DNA of 64,000 nucleotides. Origin: UBA6544 sp049601975. Its GTDB lineage: Bacteria > Pseudomonadota > Alphaproteobacteria > UBA8366. Location of the stretch: assembly GCA_049601975.1 (NCBI GenBank), contig JBMYRC010000003.1:1-64000 (forward strand), written 5' to 3'. This document shows, one piece after another, positions 53,318 to 63,033 of this stretch (positions within the stretch are counted from its first letter, which is position 1; every line of letters begins with the position of its first letter). The notes under the pieces were generated by a model. That model saw only the letters and a program-made list of their open reading frames with translations. It ran no database searches and was not told the origin of the DNA. The position numbers and the translations under genes are program-made.

Positions 53318-53776
53318 CTACAGCTTCGCGTAGAGCTCCTTAAACGATGCTCTCAGGCTCTCTTCCGTCTGGCCGGTCTCGTAGGCCGGGCTGATCAGCG
53401 GCGAGGCGGTCTCGAGGTCAATCAGAACGATGCCGTTGAACATGTCGAGGAGGCCAGGTTCACGGACCTTGGCAAATTCGGCGAGGCATCGGTCAAACTG
53501 CTCCGTGCCGCGCGCATGAAAGACGGCTGGGCCTTTGCAGCGGAATCCCTTGCGGGCCAGCACGTCGACGAAGTTCACCTCGACCATCGGATTGGCGGCG
53601 ATGTTGTTCACCGTGGTCGGAGAGCGCATTTCGCCGAACATGATTTTATCGTCTCCCATGGCGAGGAAGGTCGCTTTGGGCGACAGGCTCGGCGAGCCGT
53701 CGGCGGAGATGCTGGCGACGTAGCCGAGCGAATGTTCCGCCAGGACTTTCTTCATATCGTCGGTGAGTTTGGCCAT
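53318..53776 (-). CDS. Pyridoxamine-phosphate-oxidase-like flavin-fold protein
   Basis: A 152-residue protein with the split-barrel fold of the PNPOx-like family: MAKLTDDMKKVLAEHSLGYV, then ASISADGSPSLSPKATFLAM and the segment MVEVNFVDVLARKGFRCKG. Such proteins bind FMN, F420 or heme and often act in oxidoreduction. It starts at ATG 53776, with an alternative two codons upstream. It lies downstream of the PdxA-like gene on the same strand, across a 130-bp gap. Confidence 0.82.
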   Translation of the reverse strand: MAKLTDDMKKVLAEHSLGYVASISADGSPSLSPKATFLAMGDDKIMFGEMRSPTTVNNIAANPMVEVNFVDVLARKGFRCKGPAVFHARGTEQFDRCLAEFAKVREPGLLDMFNGIVLIDLETASPLISPAYETGQTEESLRASFKELYAKL

Positions 53777-53906
53777 TCTCAATACTCCTGTCTCACAATC
53801 GTTTCCCAGAGCGGAGTAGCCGCATCCGGGATCCAGTTCGGTACCAATTTATCCCGCGATCTGGGCCCCGGCTCTGCGGCTGGGGAACGTAGAATTTGAT
53901 ATCGTT

Positions 53907-54899
53907 CTAGTCCGACCTGCCCATCTGCTCGGCGATCCGGAAGGCCGCGGTCATCGCGCCTGGATTGGCGATGCCCTTGCCCGCGATGTCGAAGGCCGAA
54001 CCTTGCGCTGGTGTTGAGATCGGCACCGGCAGCCCGCCGAGGACGGTGACACCGTGTTCGAAATCCATCAGTTTCATCGCGATCTGACCTTGGTCGTGAT
54101 ACATGGTCACGATGGCATCGAAGCTCTCCTTCTTCGCCGAGAGAAACATGGTATCCGGCGAGAACGGGCCTTCTGCGTTGAAACCGCGCTCTTTGGCCAA
54201 CTCGACCGCTGGGCCGATGACGTCGAGCTCTTCGCGCCCGAACGAACCGTTGTCGCCCGCATGCGGGTTGAGGCCCGCTACCATGATCTTTGGGTTCTCC
54301 ATACCGGCAGTCCGTAACACCCCGTCGATTAGCGACACCGCGTCGATGATGCCGTCGACGGTAATCAAGTCCGCGACATCGCGGAGTGGCACGTGGGAGG
54401 TGACGCGGGATGTCCACAGTCCCTCAATCACGTTCAGTTCCGCCGTATGGCCCGTGTACTCAAGCTGTGCCGTCAGCCACTGGCCTTCGTCCGGGTAGCT
54501 CATTCCGCCGATCTTGAGGGTGTGCTTGTTCAAAGGCGCGAAACAGATGCTGTCGATCTGCCCCTCCTTGTGGAGTGCCAGCAGCGTCTCGAAACAATCG
54601 AGCATGTAGCGCCCGCCTTCCAGCTTCGATTCCCCGAGGGGATAACTCTCCGCCCCAGCCAGAGATTGCGGCAGGAGCGATACTTTTCCGGCCTCTAGAT
54701 TGACGTCATTGGCGCCCGTCAAAGTTTCGATACCTAGATCCGTGCCGGCAGCGGATTGCCCCCGCGCTAAATGGGTCGGATCGCCGACCACGACCACGCC
54801 GGTCTCCGCCGACATCACATCATTTGACAGTACCCGCGCCGCCAATTCCGCGCCGATCCCCGCCGGGTCGCCCATCATCATGCCGATACGCGTGGCCAT
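53907..54899 (-). CDS. PdxA-family dehydrogenase (PdxA2-like)
   Basis: A 330-residue member of the 4-hydroxythreonine-4-phosphate dehydrogenase family. MATRIGMMMGDPAGIGAELA is the family opening. VAGLNPHAGDNGSFGREE and MYHDQGQIAMKLM hold the metal-binding His residues, and the ending GSAFDIAGKGIANPGAM is conserved. Next to catabolic genes rather than vitamin B6 genes, it may be a PdxA2-type enzyme that oxidises a hydroxy acid phosphate or aromatic derivative (inference). It is divergent from the fumarylacetoacetase-family gene; the 83 bp between the starts probably hold both promoters. Confidence 0.87.
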   Translation of the reverse strand: MATRIGMMMGDPAGIGAELAARVLSNDVMSAETGVVVVGDPTHLARGQSAAGTDLGIETLTGANDVNLEAGKVSLLPQSLAGAESYPLGESKLEGGRYMLDCFETLLALHKEGQIDSICFAPLNKHTLKIGGMSYPDEGQWLTAQLEYTGHTAELNVIEGLWTSRVTSHVPLRDVADLITVDGIIDAVSLIDGVLRTAGMENPKIMVAGLNPHAGDNGSFGREELDVIGPAVELAKERGFNAEGPFSPDTMFLSAKKESFDAIVTMYHDQGQIAMKLMDFEHGVTVLGGLPVPISTPAQGSAFDIAGKGIANPGAMTAAFRIAEQMGRSD

Positions 54900-54982
54900 G
54901 TTCTCTCCCCTGGATGAATTCTCGTTCTTGCCAGCCACCTTAATTTCGTGAGAGGGCTAACGAAACGGTTTTCTGGGAGAAG

Positions 54983-56167
54983 ATGACAATGGCGACCAAT
55001 TGGGATGCCCATATAGACGGATTTTTACCCGAGGACGGATGTGCTGGAACCCTGGTCGGGCGAGTCTGGCGGCCCGATGTCGAAGGCCCGTCGGTGGTCT
55101 CTGTCCGCAAGGACGGCGTCGTCGATATCACAGCAGCAGCACCCACCATGTCGGCACTCACCAACGCGGACGACCCGGTGGCGCTTGCCGGGAGCGACGG
55201 TGAAAGGTTCGGCGATTGGCGCGCGATCGCGGCAAACAGCGTCGCGGAGAGCCGCGACACGACCAAACCATGGTTCATCTCCCCCGCTGATCTGCACGCT
55301 CACAAGGCCTGTGGCGTCACCTTTGTGCGCAGCCTGTTGGAGCGGGTCATTGACGAGCGCACATCGGGCGACCCAGCGCTAGCGGACGAAGTTCGCAAAG
55401 AATTGCTCGACAGTATCGGGATCGACCTCTCGGACGTAATCCCCGGATCTGACGAAGCGGAGACCGTGAAGAGCGCGCTCCTCGAGCGTGACATGTGGTC
55501 GCAATATTTAGAGGTCGGAATCGGCCCCTATGCGGAGGTGTTCTCGAAAGCGCAACCGATGTCCTCGGTAGGATTCGGTGCGGAGATCGGCATTCACCCG
55601 ATGTCGACGTGGAATAATCCAGAACCGGAAGTCGTGTTGGTCGGCAATGCCGCTGGACAAATCATCGGCGCGGCGCTTGGCAACGATGTGAACCTGCGGG
55701 ATGTGGAAGGTCGCTCGGCTCTGCTGCTTGGCCGGGCCAAGGACAATAACGGCTCCTGCGCCATCGGGCCTATCGTTCGGTTGCTCGACGATACGTACAC
55801 CCTCGATGATATCCGCAGCGCCTATGTCTCGTTGACGGTCGCGGGCACGGACAATTTCCGACTTGAGGACGGCAGCTCAATGACAGAGATCAGCCGCGAC
55901 ATCGAGGACCTAATGGGCCAAACGCTCAGCGTCAATCACCAATACCCAGACGGCGTGATGCTGTTCACCGGCACCATGTTTACTCCGAACCAAGACCGCG
56001 ACCGGCCTGGCGGCGGCTTCACCCACCACGCCGGCGACACCGTGGTCATGCAATCCCCGAAACTCGGCACGCTGGCAAACACGGTCGATAGAACAGACGC
56101 CATTCCGGCATGGGAGTTCGGATCGACGGCGCTGTTCCGGAATCTGGCGAAGCGGGGCGTATTTTAG
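54983..56167 (+). CDS. Fumarylacetoacetate hydrolase family protein
   Basis: A 394-residue protein whose C-terminal half has the FAH fold: FGAEIGIHPMSTWNNPEPEV (metal-binding Glu), ALGNDVNLRDVEGRSALLLG with Asp and Arg residues, and TGTMFTPNQDRDRPGGGF. The N-terminal extension of about 110 residues is typical of 2-keto-3-deoxy-sugar acid dehydratase-like members. It would cleave or dehydrate a 2-keto acid. The start is ATG 54983 or 54989 (M-T-M). It faces the PdxA-like gene, and together they suggest a small sugar-acid or hydroxy-acid pathway (inference). Confidence 0.85.
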   Translation: MTMATNWDAHIDGFLPEDGCAGTLVGRVWRPDVEGPSVVSVRKDGVVDITAAAPTMSALTNADDPVALAGSDGERFGDWRAIAANSVAESRDTTKPWFISPADLHAHKACGVTFVRSLLERVIDERTSGDPALADEVRKELLDSIGIDLSDVIPGSDEAETVKSALLERDMWSQYLEVGIGPYAEVFSKAQPMSSVGFGAEIGIHPMSTWNNPEPEVVLVGNAAGQIIGAALGNDVNLRDVEGRSALLLGRAKDNNGSCAIGPIVRLLDDTYTLDDIRSAYVSLTVAGTDNFRLEDGSSMTEISRDIEDLMGQTLSVNHQYPDGVMLFTGTMFTPNQDRDRPGGGFTHHAGDTVVMQSPKLGTLANTVDRTDAIPAWEFGSTALFRNLAKRGVF

Positions 56168-56169
56168 AC

Positions 56170-56892
56170 TCAGGCCGCCGTCCAACCGCCATCGATGGTT
56201 ACGACAGAGCCGGTGTTAAAGCTGGCTTCGTCCGACAGCAGGTAGACAACACCGTTGGCGATCTCTTCCGCCTTGCCGAAGCGGTGCATCGCATGGCGAT
56301 TGCGGGAATACTCGCGTGCCTCGTCCGGGTTTTCGGCGCGAGCCATGCTGCCGTTGAGCATCGGCGTGTCGATGGCGCCCGGCGCCACCGCGTTGATGCG
56401 GATATTGTCCGGCGCCAGTTCGAACCCCGCCGTCTTCACCAAGCTGACAATGGCACCTTTGGAGGCAATGTATGACGCGTTAAAGCGCCCGCCGCCAAAC
56501 GCCAATTGCGAGGCGACCATGACGACGGAACCGCCACCGCCCGCCCGCATGGCCGGTAGTGCGCCAACCAGCCAGCGCCAGCTCGCCTTCACGTTAACCG
56601 CAAAGATTTGGTCCCACTCCTCCGGATCGATGGCGTCGATGGCCACACCGGAGCGGCTGATCCCGGCAATGGTACCGAGACCATGTATCTCCCCTGCCTG
56701 AGTTACCGCACGCGCGATCGTTTCTTCCGACGTGACGTCGCCCACAATCGGCTCAACCCCATTCGGCATATTAGCGTCGTTCAAATCAACGCCGATCACC
56801 CGCGCCCCTTCCGATAAAGCCTTCCGCGCGCTCGCCTGGCCGATGCCAGAGGCCGCGCCGGTGATGATGATCGTCTTGCCCTCAAGGCGCAT
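56170..56892 (-). CDS. Short-chain dehydrogenase/reductase
   Basis: A 240-residue classical SDR with TGAASGIGQASA for NAD(P), Asp38 in VIGVDLND (NAD preference), and catalytic Ser, Tyr and Lys in VVMVASQLAF and YIASKGAIV. It ends VVTIDGGWTAA. The ATG at 56892 lies 2 bp after the HlyD stop, and its own stop nearly touches the fumarylacetoacetase-family stop from the other strand (2 bp). It might oxidise the hydroxy acid used by the neighbouring pathway (inference). Confidence 0.9.
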   Translation of the reverse strand: MRLEGKTIIITGAASGIGQASARKALSEGARVIGVDLNDANMPNGVEPIVGDVTSEETIARAVTQAGEIHGLGTIAGISRSGVAIDAIDPEEWDQIFAVNVKASWRWLVGALPAMRAGGGGSVVMVASQLAFGGGRFNASYIASKGAIVSLVKTAGFELAPDNIRINAVAPGAIDTPMLNGSMARAENPDEAREYSRNRHAMHRFGKAEEIANGVVYLLSDEASFNTGSVVTIDGGWTAA

Positions 56893-56894
56893 TG

Positions 56895-58016
56895 CTAGTC
56901 CTCCCACTTCCACCAGAGCTTGATATGCTCATAGATTCGGATGTTCACGTCGCCGCGCATGCCGGGCGTGATATTCTCCGGCGGATTCTCGATGGAAATT
57001 CGAACTGGGACGCGCTCGATGTTGCCGCCGAGGGTTCGCCCATTGGAATAGGCACTGCTGGCAACCGGCCCGCGGGTCGTGACGCTGCCGATATGCCGGA
57101 CCTGACCGTAGAAATCGCTGAAGGGATAGGCGTCCAAGTCGATTAGCACTTCCTGGCCGACCCGCACGTGGCGGATCTGACTTTCGTCCACATATGCTTC
57201 GACCCAATAGAGTTTCGGATCGTGCAGCATAAGTATATTAATGCCATCTTCTACGTATTCACCTTTATGTTTATGTATTTCCCCAACCAGCCCATCAATT
57301 GGGCTTTGTATTTGCCGATGTTTAATAAATAATTTCTGCTTATTTATTTTATCTAATATTCTATCTTCTTTAACTTTGGATATTTTTATATTGTTACCGA
57401 TAATATCCAGCTGGCGGCCAGTTGCTTTAAACTGATCATATTCCCGCTTCGCGACCAAAATGTTGCTACCGAGCGAGGAGACGCTACCCGCCAGCACCAG
57501 GGTCTTGTCTTGCTGGGCATTCAAATCGGATTCCGGCTTCAAGCGTTTGCTGACGAGAACCTTCACACGGGCCAGATCTTTCTTGGCTATTTTCAGGCGG
57601 TCCTTTGCGGATTTCAGATCGACTTCCAGCGCTCGAATTTTTTGGCGTTGCGTCGCGAGCTTGGACTTCAACTCTTCCTCGAAGGCCTCGCGTTCGGTTA
57701 CCAGTCTGGCCCTGTTCCCTTTTTCCAATTCCAAATCGGTCATCAGAGAATTGATATTCAGCTTAATGGCTTCATGTTCGAGCGTGACAATCACTTGCCC
57801 GCGTGAGACCGCACTGCCTTCGCCGACGTGTATCTTTTCGATCTTACCGTCGACCCGCGACGATATATCGGTAAAATCAGTCTGCACCCGCACATCACTC
57901 TCATAGACGTGCGTGAACCAATAGAATACTTCATAGACCAGCAATAGCAGTGCTCCAACCAGCGCTACGCCAATCAGAGTTTTAATCTTCGCTTTTATGT
58001 CCGTTTCCGAAACCAT
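56895..58016 (-). CDS. HlyD-family membrane fusion protein
   Basis: A 373-residue periplasmic adaptor for an export system. One N-terminal membrane helix (IGVALVGALLLLVYEVFYWF) is followed by a biotinyl-lipoyl half (VDGKIEKIHVGEGSAVSRGQ), a long coiled-coil hairpin (residues about 100-240) and the second half (SPIDGLVGEIHKHKGEYVED). The ATG at 58016 was chosen over an implausible longer reading. DNA coding for residues about 195-260 (57230-57430) is very AT-rich. It is divergent from an MFS exporter gene, a likely partner. Confidence 0.87.
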   Translation of the reverse strand: MVSETDIKAKIKTLIGVALVGALLLLVYEVFYWFTHVYESDVRVQTDFTDISSRVDGKIEKIHVGEGSAVSRGQVIVTLEHEAIKLNINSLMTDLELEKGNRARLVTEREAFEEELKSKLATQRQKIRALEVDLKSAKDRLKIAKKDLARVKVLVSKRLKPESDLNAQQDKTLVLAGSVSSLGSNILVAKREYDQFKATGRQLDIIGNNIKISKVKEDRILDKINKQKLFIKHRQIQSPIDGLVGEIHKHKGEYVEDGINILMLHDPKLYWVEAYVDESQIRHVRVGQEVLIDLDAYPFSDFYGQVRHIGSVTTRGPVASSAYSNGRTLGGNIERVPVRISIENPPENITPGMRGDVNIRIYEHIKLWWKWED

Positions 58017-58115
58017 ATGGCCCCTGTTTATCATGGCCGCCGCAATACGCCACGCACTGCACGGTATATGGCGCGCGGCGATGCGTCGACCATCTCTCGC
58101 GCGATGGTGTAGCGG

Positions 58116-59369
58116 ATGAGCAGCGAAGGCGTTGAGATCACCAGAAATCAAAGCATCCGTGCGTTATTACACAACCCGAACTATCTCTGCATTTGGACCA
58201 TGGGCGGTCTTACCGGGTTCATCCGCTGGTTCCAGTTGCTCGCCCTCGGCGTCTACACGTTCGAAGTCACGCGCTCACCATTCCTGGTTTCTCTAGTTCC
58301 GGTGCTATGGGGCCTGCCGCTGACGTTCTGCGGTCCAATCGTCGGCGGCATCGCGGACCGTGTGAATCGAAAATTCCTGCTGGCGGGAACCATCTCGAGC
58401 ATTCTTGTTGTCGCCTGCGTCATGGCGGTACTCGCCTATAGCGGCGAATTGACCTTCACCCATATTGCCGTCGCGTCCTTGTTGAGCGGTCTGTTCTGGG
58501 CGACCGACATGCCCTTGCGCCGCCGGCTTCTTGGCGATGCCGCGGGAGAGCATCTATCGGCGGCGATGAGCCTCGATTCCGCGACCAACAGCGCCACTCG
58601 AATGTTTGGTCCGCTCATGGGCGGGATCATGCTGCAAGTGGTGGGCATCACTGGCGTCTATGTCCTCAGCGCGGTCGTCTACGCGACAGCTCTATTGCTC
58701 ATCCTCGCAGTTAATCTTCCGGAATTCGTCAAACGTACGGTCTCCCCATCCCTCATCCGCGACCTCGCCGCCGGGGTTCGCTTCGCGCTCAGTAATTGGG
58801 AACTGCGTCGCGTCCTCGCCGTCACCATGATCTTTAATATCTTTGGGTTTCCATTCACGGCGATGATCCCAATCCTCGGCCGCGAACAGCTGGGACTGCA
58901 ACCTTTCCTCGTCGGGTTTCTCTCTAGCCTCGAAGGGTTCGGCGCGTTCGTCGGCGCCATGGTCGTGGCCATGGTCGCAAAGCCGGAATACTACGCGCGC
59001 ATTTTCATCGTCGGATCCCTGCTATACATGGCGATGATCCTCTACCTGAGCGCCCTCGCCTATGTCTCCGGCGGGCCCTATCACTCCTTTTTCGCCGCCG
59101 CATTGACGCTCTCTATTATCGGAATCGCGGGCGCTGGGTTCGCGGCGATGCAAAGCACGCTCACCTATCTGAACTCCGGTCCCGAATACCGCAGCCGAGT
59201 ACTCGGCGTGTTGGCGCTCTGTATCGGCACTGGCCCACTCGGGTTTTTGAATGTCGGCTGGATGGCGGAGAATTACGGTCTACCGGCCGCCATGTCCGTG
59301 ATGGCGCTCGAAGGATTGTTCGCGATGTTGGTGCTTTGGGTCTACGGCGTTCTCAATAGATCCGATTGA
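58116..59369 (+). CDS. MFS transporter (MFS_3, exporter-like)
   Basis: A 417-residue major facilitator with 12 predicted helices of the EntS/MFS_3 type. The first loop motif is GIADRVNRKFLLAG. The opening NPNYLCIWTMGGLTGFIRWF and the later GFGAFVGAMVVAMVAKPEYY are typical of these exporters. It starts at ATG 58116, 99 bp from the divergent HlyD gene. A substrate such as a siderophore or drug is possible but unproven. A weak hairpin (CTCAAT/ATTGAG at 59352-59370) followed by ATTATTTT overlaps its stop and may end transcription. Confidence 0.85.
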   Translation: MSSEGVEITRNQSIRALLHNPNYLCIWTMGGLTGFIRWFQLLALGVYTFEVTRSPFLVSLVPVLWGLPLTFCGPIVGGIADRVNRKFLLAGTISSILVVACVMAVLAYSGELTFTHIAVASLLSGLFWATDMPLRRRLLGDAAGEHLSAAMSLDSATNSATRMFGPLMGGIMLQVVGITGVYVLSAVVYATALLLILAVNLPEFVKRTVSPSLIRDLAAGVRFALSNWELRRVLAVTMIFNIFGFPFTAMIPILGREQLGLQPFLVGFLSSLEGFGAFVGAMVVAMVAKPEYYARIFIVGSLLYMAMILYLSALAYVSGGPYHSFFAAALTLSIIGIAGAGFAAMQSTLTYLNSGPEYRSRVLGVLALCIGTGPLGFLNVGWMAENYGLPAAMSVMALEGLFAMLVLWVYGVLNRSD

Positions 59370-59371
59370 GA

Positions 59372-59845
59372 TTATTTTGGGGGCACAAAAGCACCTTCCT
59401 TGAATTTTCCCATGACCCGAGTGTTGTCCGGCAACATCTGAACACCCCATCCATCCGGATAGCCGTTCTTAAAGTCGCCCTCGTACATCTCATTGTCGGG
59501 GTACTTGATAAACCCTTTTCCTTCAATAACGCTCGCCTTGAATTCGCCCACATAGGTGACGCCATCCGACCAACGAAAAATCCCCATGCCTTCCGCTTTG
59601 CCGTCAACCAACGAACACTCGCAGAGGTCTGGCGGACGTTGATAAGAAAACCACTCGGCGACACCGTCCCCATGCGCTTTCCCGTCCTTACACTCGCCAC
59701 GCCAACGAACCTTTTGATCCTCGTCCGGCTCTGGATTCCACAACATGCAATCCGTATTCTCCGCCTTGAACCAAGCACCTGCGTTTGCGGATCCAGCCAG
59801 TCCGACAAAGATTACCGCCGCCAGTAAAAACATTAGAATTTTCAT
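59372..59845 (-). CDS. Secreted MORN-repeat protein
   Basis: A 157-residue protein with a signal peptide (MKILMFLLAAVIFVGLAGSA) and four or so MORN-like beta-hairpin repeats (CKDGKAHGDGVAEWF, DGVTYVGEFKASVIEGKGFI, NEMYEGDFKNGYPDGWGVQM). Four Cys residues in the first half may form disulfides, consistent with export. The ATG at 59845 was taken because it begins the signal peptide. The role is unknown; MORN repeats often contact lipids or proteins. It converges with the MFS gene. Confidence 0.8.
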   Translation of the reverse strand: MKILMFLLAAVIFVGLAGSANAGAWFKAENTDCMLWNPEPDEDQKVRWRGECKDGKAHGDGVAEWFSYQRPPDLCECSLVDGKAEGMGIFRWSDGVTYVGEFKASVIEGKGFIKYPDNEMYEGDFKNGYPDGWGVQMLPDNTRVMGKFKEGAFVPPK

Positions 59846-60058
59846 ACCAACAACATTAAAACACGATGCTTCACACCGAAAGTCACAAATACGTTGAAAT
59901 GTGACCACTGTCACAGAAGCGTTGTAATAATGGCGTATACTAATAATGAATACTAAAGTATTGCACAACTAACGATGCAAATGTATTTCATATAAATACG
60001 GTTATTTGAAATTAGTTGAATTAATTTCTTAATATAATCAAATCAATTGGAAATAAAA

Positions 60059-60214
60059 ATGATATTAAAAATGCGCTATTCAGCAAAATCGATCATCGCC
60101 GTCATCGGTTTCACGATTCTCGTGAGTGCCTTTCAGGGATATTATAATCCGCGCTTGCATGTTGACGAAACTCCGGCGAAACCCGGTCACGTGAAGAAAA
60201 AATATTATCACTAG
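60059..60214 (+). CDS. Small membrane-associated protein, 51 aa
   Basis: An ATG at 60059 opens a 51-codon frame: a short basic start (MILKMRYSAK), a hydrophobic helix (SIIAVIGFTILVSAF), then QGYYNPRLHVDETPAKPGHV and a Lys/Tyr-rich end. It looks like a small inner-membrane or secreted peptide. It is preceded by GGAAATAAAA, a weak ribosome site. No family is recognised. The AT-rich interval before it (59846-60058) probably carries promoters for this frame and the MORN gene. Confidence 0.45.
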   Translation: MILKMRYSAKSIIAVIGFTILVSAFQGYYNPRLHVDETPAKPGHVKKKYYH

Positions 60215-60344
60215 CCCGCAAGTCGCCCGCCATTAGGCCTGGCGCTTCTTCCCTCTAACTAACATTCATTTACGATCCGGTAGTGCAAGTACGCGCGGAT
60301 CAAAATAGTATCTGCGCGAAACGCAGTTCATTGATCGCAAAAGC

Positions 60345-61598
60345 ATGCAGCAATCCACGGGCATCCGAGTCCCCGGATGGACGAAATTCGCCGCCATTTT
60401 TCTTGGTGCAAGCGTCCCCGCCGTCTTTCTAGGCAAAGCGATCATTGCCGGAGTTTCCGTAATTCCCGCTGTGGTCGCTCTGATCGGCTTGGTTCAATAT
60501 CGTGATCGCGGCTTTGATTTCAGAAGAATTTTTAAATCTCCGTTTGTAATGGCGATCGGCGTGGTCACCTTGTCTTGGCTGGTCAGCAGCGTGATTTCCA
60601 TCGACACGGCCAAGTCCCTTACGACATGGCTCCGGACGCTTGGAATTCTGGGACTTGGCTGGCTCTTCGTGGACTTTCTCGCGCGCCGCCCGGAAGTACT
60701 AAAACTAGCACTGCGGAGCCTCATTGTCGTCAGCTTATTCATCCATTCTATCGCGGCGTTCGCGCTCTACATCCACCCCGCACCATTCGAACTCTATGCG
60801 CTAGTAAAAGGCGGCGGGCCTATTTTGGTGCAGATGCTCAAACCCTACGCCTCGGTTACCGTCTGCCTGATTCCGATTCTTGTCTGGTCCGGGTGGCGGT
60901 TAGGCTCTATTTGGAAGATGCTGACCATATTGACCCTCTGTCTGGCGGCATTCACTCTTTACGCGAAAGCGATTCAACCTGGCACCTCAGCAATATTTGG
61001 ATTGATTGGTTCGGGTATATTGCTTTTGATCGTCGGGGGCGTTCAAAAACTCAGGCGGTTTTGGGCATGGTTGTGCATCGCTGCCCTCGTTTTAGGTCTG
61101 TTGGTTTTGGCGGAATTCGTCATTGGGCGTTTACCGGTCCCACCCTTCAATGAATATATGCAACCCAAGCTCTCAATCCCCGACTGGCATCGCCAAGTCA
61201 TCTGGGGATTCACGCTGGAAATCATCAAGGAATCCCCATTCTTCGGGGTGGGTCCGAATGCTGTTAACTTGGTCGAAGGGGCCGATACCGTCATTCCGTT
61301 TTTTAATCAGGAATACATCCCTTCCCACCCCCATAATTGGTTTTTTGAGATTACTGCGGAGACCGGCATTATCGGAATGCTCACCTTCCTCGTCAGCCTC
61401 GTTCTATCGCTCAGAGCGCTGGCTTTGTGTGCCTACCGGGGGTTTGGTTCAGCCTGGGCGGCAATCATGTTGTTCGGGGTATTCTTGATCAGCTCACTCG
61501 GTAATTTTTCGATTTGGTCAACCTGGTGGCTGACCGTATTCGCGATATTGATGAGCTTCCCGCTAGCCGCATTGAAATTGGATCAACGGCCCGACTGA
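60345..61598 (+). CDS. O-antigen ligase/polymerase family membrane protein
   Basis: A 417-residue integral membrane protein with about 11 hydrophobic segments and a large periplasmic loop. The loop contains FFGVGPNAVN and HPHNWFFEITAETGIIGMLT, the Wzy_C/WaaL signature with the conserved His. It would join polysaccharide units to lipid A core, or polymerise them. No other polysaccharide genes are nearby, so it stands alone. It starts at ATG 60345 with a weak ribosome site. Confidence 0.85.
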   Translation: MQQSTGIRVPGWTKFAAIFLGASVPAVFLGKAIIAGVSVIPAVVALIGLVQYRDRGFDFRRIFKSPFVMAIGVVTLSWLVSSVISIDTAKSLTTWLRTLGILGLGWLFVDFLARRPEVLKLALRSLIVVSLFIHSIAAFALYIHPAPFELYALVKGGGPILVQMLKPYASVTVCLIPILVWSGWRLGSIWKMLTILTLCLAAFTLYAKAIQPGTSAIFGLIGSGILLLIVGGVQKLRRFWAWLCIAALVLGLLVLAEFVIGRLPVPPFNEYMQPKLSIPDWHRQVIWGFTLEIIKESPFFGVGPNAVNLVEGADTVIPFFNQEYIPSHPHNWFFEITAETGIIGMLTFLVSLVLSLRALALCAYRGFGSAWAAIMLFGVFLISSLGNFSIWSTWWLTVFAILMSFPLAALKLDQRPD

Positions 61599-61604
61599 CG
61601 GCAA

Positions 61605-63029
61605 TCAATGCAGTTCCACATACTCGTAATCAACGGATTGATTGTTGATACCGCGATCGGGCGGCGCGATCCAACTCGCCATTTTGCCGGGCTCCGTCAC
61701 CTGATGCATCAAGGATCGAATGTAACCCCTATCTTCATCCGTTGGCAGCCAACTCGAAATTTGGCGATCGTATTCAGCTAGCGGAATGATATTCCCTTGG
61801 GGGTCTGTCGGGACGCCCGCCCAGCTACCGATGCCGCGCCGGAAGCGGCGGCTCGGTAGGCTCAACTCGACATCAAATCCGGCCCGCTTGATCGTGCGAT
61901 TCCAACGGGTCAGACCAACCATGCAGTCGCGAATATATCCTTCGCGGGTGATCTCATTCATGGCGTTGCGGGTCGGCACTTCGATCTTTTCCACACTGTT
62001 ATCTGCGCCCGGAGCCTTAAGCATCTCCACCGTATCTGTGCAAAGGTGATCCTCGAAACGGCCTTCGTTGGGGCGGCCCTTGATGCCGCTCGCAAAGTAA
62101 CTCGCGGCGTTCGAGGATTGCTCGGACCCGAAAAGATCGAGCGATGACGAGAACCAGAAATTGATATAGCGCTGGACCGTCGGTAGATCGATCACACCGT
62201 GTTTGCGCAACAGCTCAGGATCGTCACTCTTCAGTTCTTCCATCTTTTCTAAAGCACGGCGGATCACCCGGGTGACACCGGTCTCGCCGACAAACATATG
62301 ATGCGATTCCTCCGTCAGCATGAATTGGCACGTCCGAGACAGCGGATCGAAAGCGGATTCGGCCAAGCTCATCAGTTGATACTTACCGTCCCGGTCAGTG
62401 AAATAGGTGAACATAAAAAAGCTAAGCCAATCGTCGATGGGCTCGTTGAAAGTGCCAAGAATACGAGGATTGTCGACGTCACCTGAATGACGATGCAACA
62501 GCTCCTCGGCTTCTTCACGGCCATCGCGACCAAAATGCGCGTGCAGCAAATATACCATCGCCCAGAGATGACGCCCTTCCTCGACGTTTACCTGGAAAAG
62601 GTTTCGCAAGTCGTAGAGCGACGGGCACGTTAATCCCAGCCGTCGTTGCTGCTCGACAGAGGCAGGTTCCGTGTCGCCTTGGGTTACGATTAACCGCCGC
62701 AAAGTGGCGCGATGCTCGCCAGGGACCTTTTGCCAAGCAGGCTTGCCGTACTCATCACCGAAACCGATCGTGCGGTCCTGCTCCCGGTCGGCCAGGAAAA
62801 TTCCCCATCGATAATCGGGCATCTTCACCTTACCGAAGGTCGCCCATCCAGCAGAGTCGACGGAGGTCGCCGTGCGCAAATACACGTCCGATGTCTGGAA
62901 ACCTTCCGGCCCCAACTCCTTCCACCATTCGATAAACCTAGGCTGCCAATGCTCTAGAGCCCGTTGTAAGGCACGGTCGTTGCCGAGATCGACATTGTTC
63001 GGAATACGGTCCAGATAGTTGATCGCCAT
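61605..63029 (-). CDS. boxB: Benzoyl-CoA 2,3-epoxidase oxygenase subunit
   Basis: A 474-residue diiron oxygenase that converts benzoyl-CoA to 2,3-epoxybenzoyl-CoA in the aerobic benzoyl-CoA pathway. From the ATG at 63029 the residues at Glu121, Glu151, His154, Asp212, Glu241 and His244 fit, one position offset, the six iron ligands I recall for the Azoarcus BoxB. GLTCPSLYDLRNLFQVNVEE and PIDDWLSFFMFTYFTDRDGK are family segments. It needs the BoxA reductase, which is not in the window. It follows boxC by a few bases on the same strand. Confidence 0.93.
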   Translation of the reverse strand: MAINYLDRIPNNVDLGNDRALQRALEHWQPRFIEWWKELGPEGFQTSDVYLRTATSVDSAGWATFGKVKMPDYRWGIFLADREQDRTIGFGDEYGKPAWQKVPGEHRATLRRLIVTQGDTEPASVEQQRRLGLTCPSLYDLRNLFQVNVEEGRHLWAMVYLLHAHFGRDGREEAEELLHRHSGDVDNPRILGTFNEPIDDWLSFFMFTYFTDRDGKYQLMSLAESAFDPLSRTCQFMLTEESHHMFVGETGVTRVIRRALEKMEELKSDDPELLRKHGVIDLPTVQRYINFWFSSSLDLFGSEQSSNAASYFASGIKGRPNEGRFEDHLCTDTVEMLKAPGADNSVEKIEVPTRNAMNEITREGYIRDCMVGLTRWNRTIKRAGFDVELSLPSRRFRRGIGSWAGVPTDPQGNIIPLAEYDRQISSWLPTDEDRGYIRSLMHQVTEPGKMASWIAPPDRGINNQSVDYEYVELH

Positions 63030-63033
63030 CACT

